Shown here: positions 6,924 to 12,070 of the stretch, piece after piece
How positions within the stretch are numbered: position 1 is the stretch's first letter
Layout: each line of letters begins with the position of its first letter
Assembly (NCBI GenBank): GCA_031255355.1
Contig: JAIRSR010000224.1
Location: forward strand, 1 to 12,070
Reading direction: 5' to 3'
Origin: Clostridiales bacterium
Lineage (GTDB): Bacteria > Bacillota > Clostridia > Monoglobales > Firm-18
Length of the DNA: 12,070 bases
Made by a program: the position numbers and the translations under genes
Notes under the pieces: model-generated
The model's database searches: none
What the model saw: the letters and a program-made list of their open reading frames with translations, nothing else
Told to the model about the DNA's origin: nothing

Positions 6924-8798
6924 TTGGGCTACGACGCGGGGGAATACGATATAGCGGTAATCGGCGCGGGACACGCGGGGTGTGAGGCGGCGTTGGCTTG
7001 CGCGCGGTTGGGGCATACAACCGTAGTGTTTGCCGTCAACCTTGACGCAATCGCTAATATGCCGTGCAATCCCAGCATAGGGGGGACGGCAAAGGGGCAT
7101 CTTGTGCGTGAAATAGACGCGCTCGGCGGTGAAATGGGCAGGGCGGCTGACGCGGTTTTTATTCAGTCGCGTATGCTGAACAAGGGGAAAGGCCCCGCAG
7201 TGTACTCTTTGCGGGCGCAGGTAGACCGCCGCGCGTATCAGGCGTTGATGAAGCGGACGTTGGAGCGGCAAAGCGGGCTGGACGTGAAACAAGCGGAAAT
7301 TGTAGAGATTCTGACGGAAAACGGCGCGGTATCCGGCGTGGTGACGCATACCGGCGCGGTCTACCGGGTAAAGGCGGCGGTGGTCGCTACCGGGACGTTT
7401 TTGCGCGGGAGGATTATTATCGGCGACGTATCCTACAGCGGCGGCCCGGACGGACTGTTCGCGGCGGCGCGGCTGTCGGAGTCTTTGAAAAGCCTCGGCA
7501 TAACGCTGACGCGGTTCAAGACCGGCACACCGGCGCGGGTGAACGCGCGTTCCGTTGATTTTTCACGGCTCGAAGTCCAACACGGCGACGACGAGATTAC
7601 GCCGTTCAGTTTTGAAACGAAGGACGCGGGGGAAAATAAGGCGGTGTGCTATTTGACCTATACCAACGGGGATACACACCGCGTCATTCGGGAAAATCTG
7701 CACCGTTCGCCGCTGTTCAGCGGGGAAATCGAGGGCGTGGGGCCGCGTTACTGTCCATCCATCGAGGATAAAGTCGTGCGCTTCGCGGACAAGGACAGGC
7801 ATCAGATTTTTGTGGAGCCTATGGGATTGGGGACGGATGAAATGTACCTGCAAGGAATGTCCTCCTCTTTGCCGGAGGAGGTGCAAATCGCCATGCTCCG
7901 CACCATACCGGGCTTTGAAAATGTGCAAATGATGCGGACGGCGTACGCCATAGAATATGACTGTATCCCGCCCACGCAGTTGAAGCCGTCGCTGGAGTTT
8001 AAGGCGGTGGCGGGGCTGTACGGCGCGGGGCAGTTTAACGGTTCGTCAGGCTATGAGGAAGCGGCGGCGCAAGGGCTTATGGCGGGGATTAACGCCGCGC
8101 GGCGGGTGGACGGAAAGGCGGCGGTTACGCTCGGCAGGAGTGAGGCGTATATCGGTGTACTGATCGATGATTTGGTGACGAAAGGCCCCACGGAGCCGTA
8201 CCGCGTCATGACGTCACGCGCGGAACACAGGCTTTTACTCCGTCAAGATAACGCGGATTTGCGCCTAACGCCGTTGGGGTATGAAATCGGGCTGATTCCA
8301 CAGGCGCGGTACGCGGAGTTTTTGCAAATGAAAGAGCGCGTAGAGCGTGAAATACGACGTTTGTCGAAAAAGGTAGCGCCGCCCGGCGAACGTGTGAACG
8401 CTTGGCTTGCGGAACGAAGCAGCGCGGGTATTTCCACGGGGATTCGCTTTGACGAGTTGCTTCGCCGCCCGGAAATTACATACGCGTCCCTTGCCGCCAT
8501 CGACGATGATTTCCCTCACTTGGACAAAAACACGGCGAATCAAGTGGAAATTACCGTCAAATACGCGGGGTATATCAAGCGGCAGCAGGAGCAGGCGCGG
8601 CAGACGGAAAAACTTGACGCGCGGCGGTTGCCGGCGGATCTTGACTATCACGCGATCAGGGGGCTGAGGCTTGAGGCGCGGCAGAAGTTAGACCAAATTA
8701 AGCCTGAATCGGTGGGGCAAGCGTCGCGGATTTCCGGCGTTTCACCTGCGGATATTTCTGTTTTGTTGGTCTATCTGAAAACGCGCGAAAAACAGTAA
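6924..8798 (+). CDS. mnmG: tRNA uridine 5-carboxymethylaminomethyl modification enzyme MnmG (GidA)
   Basis: MnmG is an FAD-dependent enzyme that, with the GTPase MnmE, adds the aminomethyl or carboxymethylaminomethyl group to carbon 5 of U34 in tRNAs. The 624-residue product has the FAD dinucleotide motif GAGHAG (14-19), CNPSIGG with catalytic Cys48, GDVSYSGGPDG, FKTGTPARV, the second conserved cysteine Cys277 in GPRYCPSIEDK, GAGQFNGSSGYEEAAAQG, and the C-terminal helical domain ending in DISVLLVYLK, which contacts MnmE and tRNA. Length is normal. The start is TTG 6924, supported by AGGAAG about 7 bases upstream and by the usual position of the FAD motif; no ATG or GTG fits. mnmE and rsmG, frequent neighbours, are absent. 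The stop codon directly abuts the inverted-repeat element that follows. Confidence 0.97.
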   Translation: MGYDAGEYDIAVIGAGHAGCEAALACARLGHTTVVFAVNLDAIANMPCNPSIGGTAKGHLVREIDALGGEMGRAADAVFIQSRMLNKGKGPAVYSLRAQVDRRAYQALMKRTLERQSGLDVKQAEIVEILTENGAVSGVVTHTGAVYRVKAAVVATGTFLRGRIIIGDVSYSGGPDGLFAAARLSESLKSLGITLTRFKTGTPARVNARSVDFSRLEVQHGDDEITPFSFETKDAGENKAVCYLTYTNGDTHRVIRENLHRSPLFSGEIEGVGPRYCPSIEDKVVRFADKDRHQIFVEPMGLGTDEMYLQGMSSSLPEEVQIAMLRTIPGFENVQMMRTAYAIEYDCIPPTQLKPSLEFKAVAGLYGAGQFNGSSGYEEAAAQGLMAGINAARRVDGKAAVTLGRSEAYIGVLIDDLVTKGPTEPYRVMTSRAEHRLLLRQDNADLRLTPLGYEIGLIPQARYAEFLQMKERVEREIRRLSKKVAPPGERVNAWLAERSSAGISTGIRFDELLRRPEITYASLAAIDDDFPHLDKNTANQVEITVKYAGYIKRQQEQARQTEKLDARRLPADLDYHAIRGLRLEARQKLDQIKPESVGQASRISGVSPADISVLLVYLKTREKQ

Positions 8799-8869
8799 GA
8801 GCCTGTGTAAAATCTCATCGTGGAGGGCATGTTGTGCGGATTTTTCGTCAGACAAGGCAAATTTTTGAA

Positions 8870-8888
8870 GTAATAATTTGTTTATTAC
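8870..8888. repeat. AT-rich inverted repeat inside the element
   Basis: GTAATAA (8870-8876) and TTATTAC (8882-8888) form a perfect 7-base inverted repeat with a 5-base loop. The flanks, GCAAATTTTTGAA before and AAGGAAATTGC after, continue the symmetry imperfectly, so the whole hairpin may have arms of about 18-20 bases. No run of T follows, so it does not look like an intrinsic terminator for mnmG. Confidence 0.55.
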
Positions 8889-8899
8889 AAGGAAATTGC

Positions 8900-8957
8900 A
8901 GGCAACCTCGGAAAACTCGCTTTGTGCGGATTTGTGCGGATTTGTGCGGGGTTGCCT
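8900..8957. repeat. 8-base inverted repeat enclosing three tandem 10-base repeats
   Basis: AGGCAACC (8900-8907) and GGTTGCCT (8950-8957) are perfect inverted repeats. The loop carries tttgtgcgga at 8921-8930 and again at 8931-8940, then tttgtgcggg at 8941-8950. The shared 12-mer TTGTGCGGATTT also occurs once outside, at 8832-8843. A repeat of 10 bases matches one DNA helical turn, so a protein-binding array is possible, but slippage inside a mobile element is equally simple. Confidence 0.7.
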
Positions 8958-8967
8958 GAACGACGTA

Positions 8968-8984
8968 TGGCGGAACATCCGCCA
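8968..8984. repeat. Short GC-rich hairpin
   Basis: TGGCGGA (8968-8974) and TCCGCCA (8978-8984) pair perfectly around a 3-base ACA loop. It lies about 20 bases inside the right terminal repeat of the putative element. There is no T-tract after it, so a terminator is unlikely. Confidence 0.6.
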
Positions 8985-9093
8985 ATATGACGCCGCGCGG
9001 GAGATTTTAGACAGGGTCTCAAGTATATTTTCCCTTCGGAACGCCGACAATAACTGTAACAGCCCGGTTTGGCGCGGGAAGGAGGAAAATGGT

Positions 9094-9363
9094 ATGATTG
9101 TCGCGGTAACGCCGGAATTGACCCGCTTGGCGGGGCAACTTCGGGAACTTGGTTATGATGTGGTGACTTACGGAGCGTACCGCCGTCCGGTGGACGCACT
9201 GGTGTACTCCGGGCAGGGGCTTGCGGCGCGGGAGGTCGGGGCGAACCTGACGGGAGCCAACACAGGCGGCTCTTACGGCGTTCTTATGGTCAACGCGTCT
9301 AATAAAACGGTGAGCCAAATAGATAATTCACTAAAAAACCGCGCGTATACCCCATTATTTTGA
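9094..9363 (+). CDS. YkuS-like (UPF0180) family small protein
   Basis: A protein of 89 residues with no membrane segment. The pattern of an early VAVTPELT segment, RELGYDVVTYG, DALVYSGQG and a late VLMVNASNKTVSQI segment fits the UPF0180/YkuS family of Bacillota, whose members are about 80-90 residues and have no established function. ATG 9094 is chosen because the strong site GGAAGGAGG (9077-9085) lies 8 bases before it; the frame stays open upstream to 8878, but that part lies in the inverted-repeat element. Most B. subtilis-type members have Cys pairs in the middle; none is present here. The gene stands alone between the element and the promoter of the sulfur operon. Family call moderately sure, function unknown. 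Confidence 0.75.
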   Translation: MIVAVTPELTRLAGQLRELGYDVVTYGAYRRPVDALVYSGQGLAAREVGANLTGANTGGSYGVLMVNASNKTVSQIDNSLKNRAYTPLF

Positions 9364-9375
9364 TAGGAATTACAA

Positions 9376-9404
9376 TTGACTTATTCGGGAAATTGGTGTA
9401 TGAT
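9376..9404 (+). promoter_or_regulatory. Strong sigma-A-type promoter for the iscS-nifU-mnmA operon
   Basis: TTGACT (9376-9381) and TATGAT (9399-9404) are separated by exactly 17 bases; each matches consensus at 5 of 6 positions. Transcription would begin near 9411, giving a leader of about 175 bases before the desulfurase start at 9588. This is the best promoter match in the window and marks the start of a new transcription unit. Confidence 0.8.
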
Positions 9405-9456
9405 GTGGATATGGAAAGAGGAGTCGGTGCGGTGTTGTCCTGATTTTGTTTCGGAA

Positions 9457-9555
9457 ATATAACTTTAACTGCACGTTGTAACCGCCTCACTTCCCGCGTT
9501 TTGCAAGCAAAACGCCCGTGCGTTCAGCACAACGCGTTTTACGTTAAAGTTATAT
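9457..9555 (+). other. Highly structured 99-base element in the leader of the sulfur-relay operon
   Basis: The outer arms ATATAACTTTAAC (9457-9469) and GTTAAAGTTATAT (9543-9555) are perfect 13-base inverted repeats 73 bases apart. Inside them CGTTGT (9474-9479) pairs with ACAACG (9529-9534), and GCGTTTTGC (9496-9504) with GCAAAACGC (9507-9515). The last arm can pair instead with GCGTTTT (9534-9540), and GTGC (9518-9521) with GCAC (9527-9530), so at least two exclusive folds exist. The element sits between the promoter and the ribosome binding site of the desulfurase (9572-9580). No T-tract follows, so it is not a simple terminator. It matches no riboswitch that I recognise. It could be a cis-acting RNA or a small palindromic mobile repeat. 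Confidence 0.65.
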
Positions 9556-9587
9556 CTTGAATTTGAAAATTAGGAAGGGGTGCTTAA

Positions 9588-10745
9588 ATGATATACGTAG
9601 ACAACGCGGCGACAACGCCGCTGAAACCGGAGGTTTTGGAAAAAATGACGCCCTATTTGACGGAGCGGTTCGGAAATCCGTCGTCCATTTATAAATCCGG
9701 GCGCGACGCGAAAGTCGCGGTCAATACCGCGCGGGCGGCGGTAGCGGAGTCGCTCGGCGCGGAGGAACATGAGATTTACTTTACGGGCAGCGGAAGCGAA
9801 GCGGATAACTGGGCGGTCAAGGGGGTCGCGCACGCGGGGAAAGGGAAGCACATCATCACAAGCGCGGTAGAGCATCACGCGGTGCTACACGCGGCGGGAT
9901 TCCTGGAACGCAACGGCTACGAGGTGACATACCTCCCCGTAGACGGCGACGGCTTGGTCGATCCCGACGATTTGCGGACGGCGATACGCGGCGATACGGC
10001 GTTGGTATCCGTCATGACGGCGAACAACGAAATCGGCACCGTGCAGCCGATCGCCGCGCTTGCCGCAATCGCGCGGGAGCGGCGGGTGCCGTTCCACACC
10101 GACGCGGTGCAGGCGTTCGGGCAGATTCCGGTGGACGTAGGCGCGTTGGGGGTGGACTTGCTCTCGGTATCGGCGCATAAGTTGGGCGGTCCGAAAGGCG
10201 TGGGGGCGTTGTATATCCGCAAAGGGACGAAAATCAGCCCATTGATTCACGGCGGCGCACAGGAAAACGGCAAAAGGGCAAGCACGGAAAATGTCGCGGG
10301 AATCGTCGGCTTTGCCCACGCTTCGGAGTTGGCAATGAAAGGCATGAACAAGAACACGGCGATCCTGCTCGCGCTCCGTGACGATTACATCAAAAAGGTG
10401 CGGGAATCGGTGCCGTACTGCCGCCTGAACGGTCACCCCACGAAGCGTTTACCGGGCAACGCGAATTTTTCGTTTGAGTTTATCGAGGGGGAATCCCTCC
10501 TGCTCATGCTTGACATGAAAGGGATAGAGGCCTCCAGCGGCTCGGCGTGTACCAGCGGTTCCCTCGACCCGTCCCACGTCCTGCTCGCAATCGGGCTGCC
10601 CCACGACATTGCCCACGGTTCTTTGCGCGTGTCCCTTTCCGCGGACAACACGCAAGAGGACGTGGATACGATTGTAGCGGAGTTGCGCCCGATTGTGCAA
10701 CGGCTGCGGGATATGAGCCCGCTGTACGAGGGGATAAAAAAGTAA
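9588..10745 (+). CDS. Cysteine desulfurase (NifS/IscS type)
   Basis: This PLP enzyme removes sulfur from L-cysteine as a protein persulfide and passes it to partners such as a scaffold or MnmA. The 385-residue product is a class V aminotransferase fold protein. Seen are YVDNAATTPL at the N terminus, TGSGSEADN, VEHHAVLHA (His97 over the cofactor), ANNEIGTVQPI, HTDAVQAFGQ, SVSAHKLGGPKGVG with PLP-binding Lys198, and SSGSACTSGS with catalytic Cys321 on the group I mobile loop. ATG 9588 has AGGAAGGGG 7 bases upstream. The nifU-like gene follows after 35 bases and mnmA overlaps that, so it probably supplies both Fe-S assembly and tRNA thiolation. IscS, NifS and YrvO cannot be separated by sequence alone, hence no symbol. 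An Rrf2-type regulator (IscR), often placed before such genes, is absent. Confidence 0.95.
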   Translation: MIYVDNAATTPLKPEVLEKMTPYLTERFGNPSSIYKSGRDAKVAVNTARAAVAESLGAEEHEIYFTGSGSEADNWAVKGVAHAGKGKHIITSAVEHHAVLHAAGFLERNGYEVTYLPVDGDGLVDPDDLRTAIRGDTALVSVMTANNEIGTVQPIAALAAIARERRVPFHTDAVQAFGQIPVDVGALGVDLLSVSAHKLGGPKGVGALYIRKGTKISPLIHGGAQENGKRASTENVAGIVGFAHASELAMKGMNKNTAILLALRDDYIKKVRESVPYCRLNGHPTKRLPGNANFSFEFIEGESLLLMLDMKGIEASSGSACTSGSLDPSHVLLAIGLPHDIAHGSLRVSLSADNTQEDVDTIVAELRPIVQRLRDMSPLYEGIKK

Positions 10746-10780
10746 CCGTTCTAAAAAATCGGGGAGAAAAGGGGAAAATT

Positions 10781-11212
10781 ATGTTATATTCTGAAAAGGT
10801 CATGGATCACTTCGCCAACCCGCGCAACGTGGGCGCAATCGAGGACGCGAACGCCGTCGGCGAGGTCGGGAACAAAAAGTGCGGCGATATTATGAAAATA
10901 TACATGAAAATAGAAAACGACATCATCAAGGACATCAAATTTAAGACGTTCGGCTGCGGCGCGGCGGTCGCGACCAGCAGTATGGCGACAGAGTTGGTCA
11001 AGGGCAAAACCGTTCGGGATGCGCTTGCCGTCACCAACAAGGCGGTGGTCGAGGCGTTGGAGGGCTTGCCGCCGGTGAAACTGCATTGCAGTGTGTTAGC
11101 GGAAGAAGCAATCCGAAGCGCGATTGCGGATTACTACAGGCGGCAGGGCATAGACCCGGAGCCGATTGTCGGCTGTTCGTGCGACTGTAACTCTTGCCAT
11201 GACGACGGCTAA
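10781..11212 (+). CDS. NifU/IscU-like Fe-S cluster assembly scaffold with Cys-rich tail
   Basis: A 143-residue scaffold on which Fe-S clusters are built from desulfurase sulfur. It has the start YSEKVMDHFANPRNVG and the conserved ligand set Cys34 with Asp36 (KKCGD), Cys59 (FGCGAAVATSS) and Cys103 (KLHCSVLAEEA). The IscU-type LPPVK loop precedes Cys103, matching the chaperone-recognition motif. ATG 10781 follows AAAAGGGGA by 6 bases; the frame is open further upstream to 10547 but that is inside the desulfurase gene. After the usual end of the fold near residue 127 comes the tail VGCSCDCNSCHDDG with four more cysteines (132, 134, 136, 139). The last 14 bases overlap the start of mnmA, so the two are likely translated in a coupled way. 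It lacks the ferredoxin and Nfu domains of full-length nitrogen-fixation NifU. Confidence 0.94.
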   Translation: MLYSEKVMDHFANPRNVGAIEDANAVGEVGNKKCGDIMKIYMKIENDIIKDIKFKTFGCGAAVATSSMATELVKGKTVRDALAVTNKAVVEALEGLPPVKLHCSVLAEEAIRSAIADYYRRQGIDPEPIVGCSCDCNSCHDDG

Positions 11213-12070
11213 GCCGGGCGGCGTACGGGTCGTGATCGGCATGAGCGGCGGCGTGGACAGCAGTGTCGCGGCGGCGTTGCTGAAACAACAGGGGTATGAC
11301 GTCATCGGCGTTACGATGAAGTTACATAACGGCGAACAAGCGGACGGCGGCTGCTGCTCTCTTTCGGCGGCGGCGGACGCGCTGCGCGTCGCGGACAAAA
11401 TCGGGATTCCCCATTACGTCATGAACTTTACCGACGCGTTTGAAAAACACGTTATCGCGTATTTTATCGGCGAGTACAAGCGCGGCAGAACGCCAAACCC
11501 CTGTACGGCGTGTAACAAGCGCGTCAAGTTTGACGCGTTGCTGGAAAAGGCGCGGGCGCTCGGCGCGGAGTACGTAGCGACGGGGCATTACGCGAAAATC
11601 ACGGAAAGGGACGGACGGTTCCTTTTGGAACGCGCGGCGGACGACAAAAAGGATCAGACGTATTTTTTGTACAACCTCAGTCAATACCAACTTTCGCGCA
11701 CACGTATGCCGCTGTACGGCGTTACCAAGGACGAAACGCGGGAAATCGCGGCGTCGCTCGGGCTGAGCGTCGCGCAAAAGAAAGACAGTCAGGAAATCTG
11801 CTTCGTTCCCGATAACGATTACGCCTCTTTTATCGAGCGGACGGCGGGGCGCGCGCCGGAGGGCGATTTTATCTTCGGCGGCAAAAAGGTGGGCAGGCAC
11901 GGCGGGATTCACCGCTACACCGTCGGGCAGCGCAAGGGTCTGGGGATTGCCCTCGGCGAATGTGTGTACGTTACGAAAATAGACCCTGTGACGAATGAGG
12001 TGTTCCTCGGCGCGGAGGGGAGCGGTGCGCGGCGGGAACTTACCGCGTCGGAGGTGACGTACATTCCCTT
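11199..12070 (+). CDS. mnmA: tRNA-specific 2-thiouridylase MnmA (3' end outside window)
   Basis: MnmA adenylates carbon 2 of U34 and replaces its oxygen with sulfur in Lys, Glu and Gln tRNAs. The frame is open from ATG 11199 to the right edge, giving 290 residues of about 355-370. Seen are the PP-loop SGGVDSS (16-22), GRTPNPCTACNKRVKF (96-111), ATGHYAK, DQTYFLY, and DSQEICFVP with the persulfide cysteine Cys201, then the HRYTVGQRKGLG segment leading into the C-terminal barrel. The first catalytic cysteine is in a CxxC arrangement (Cys102, Cys105) instead of the DxxC of E. coli, and an additional Cys52-Cys53 pair lies near the start, as in many anaerobes. The start overlaps the scaffold gene by 14 bases with no clear ribosome binding site, which suggests coupled translation. 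The last 65-80 residues are not visible. Confidence 0.96.
   Translation, partial: MTTAKPGGVRVVIGMSGGVDSSVAAALLKQQGYDVIGVTMKLHNGEQADGGCCSLSAAADALRVADKIGIPHYVMNFTDAFEKHVIAYFIGEYKRGRTPNPCTACNKRVKFDALLEKARALGAEYVATGHYAKITERDGRFLLERAADDKKDQTYFLYNLSQYQLSRTRMPLYGVTKDETREIAASLGLSVAQKKDSQEICFVPDNDYASFIERTAGRAPEGDFIFGGKKVGRHGGIHRYTVGQRKGLGIALGECVYVTKIDPVTNEVFLGAEGSGARRELTASEVTYIP

Larger units (their letters stand above)
8799..9020 (+). mobile_element. Putative non-autonomous mobile element (MITE-like) or its remnant
   Basis: Starting at the base after the mnmG stop, gagcctgtgtaaaatctc (8799-8816) is mirrored by gagattttagacagggtctc (9001-9020). As inverted repeats the core agrees at 14 of 15 positions (CCTGT-x-TAAAATCTC), with two extra bases in the outer part of the right end. 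The TGTGTAAAA/TGTCTAAAA core resembles, from memory, ends of IS256-family elements. The roughly 220-base interior holds no convincing gene but does hold several hairpins and a tandem repeat, annotated separately. I see no clear target-site duplication. It may therefore be an old element or a genome-specific dispersed repeat. Strand is nominal. Confidence 0.5.

Noticed and set aside
8921..8950. Tandem repeats as a CRISPR array
   Set aside because: The units are 10 bases long with no spacers between them, and there are no cas genes.
8878..9093. N-terminal extension of the YkuS-like gene from TTG 8878
   Set aside because: The extension crosses the tandem repeats and the right end of the inverted-repeat element and has no family similarity; the strong ribosome binding site points to ATG 9094.
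9411..9443. A 10-codon leader peptide (ATG 9411 to TGA)
   Set aside because: It begins at the expected transcription start with no ribosome binding site and has no run of Cys, Met or other telling residues, so an attenuator peptide is not supported.
10547..10780. Long N-terminal extension of the scaffold protein
   Set aside because: It is out-of-frame reading of the desulfurase gene, rich in Arg and Pro; ATG 10781 has its own ribosome binding site and the family's usual N terminus.
11322..11912. Open reading frame of 196 codons on the minus strand
   Set aside because: It is antisense to mnmA, which has complete catalytic motifs in the other strand.

Overview
The window reads as ordinary chromosome of a fairly GC-rich, Clostridia-like member of the Bacillota. 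The grounds are the mltG-trmR-trhP gene order (the yrrL-yrrM-yrrN/O arrangement of Bacillus), a YkuS-type (UPF0180) small protein, a NifS/NifU pair beside mnmA instead of a Tus relay, strong purine-rich ribosome binding sites and a WalK/PhoR-type kinase. All ten supported genes lie on the + strand. The species cannot be named from the sequence.

Region 1 (1-6837) is a tightly packed run: the end of a 5-formyltetrahydrofolate cyclo-ligase, a CPBP-family membrane protease, the peptidoglycan lytic transglycosylase MltG, the tRNA methyltransferase TrmR, the U32-family tRNA hydroxylation protein TrhP, the nucleotide-pool cleaner RdgB and a membrane sensor histidine kinase. TrhP and RdgB overlap by 4 bases; other gaps are about 25-70 bases. 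TrmR has no standard start codon where its homology and ribosome binding site place the start; the best candidate is AUA at 2494.

Region 2 (6838-9587) holds mnmG, then a roughly 220-base stretch bounded by imperfect inverted repeats that looks like a non-autonomous mobile element or its remnant, then a small YkuS-like gene, then a strong sigma-A-type promoter and a highly folded 5' leader.

Region 3 (9588-12070) is a sulfur-relay operon: cysteine desulfurase, NifU/IscU-like scaffold with an unusual Cys-rich tail, and mnmA, which runs off the right edge.

Functionally, six of the ten genes bear on the wobble uridine (U34) of tRNA. TrhP and TrmR make 5-hydroxy- and then 5-methoxyuridine. MnmG (with MnmE, not seen here) makes the 5-carbon side chain, and the desulfurase and MnmA put sulfur on carbon 2. 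The most original signals are the AUA start of trmR, the structured leader at 9457-9555 and the inverted-repeat element at 8799-9020. I see no CRISPR array, phage, defence island, rRNA or tRNA gene.
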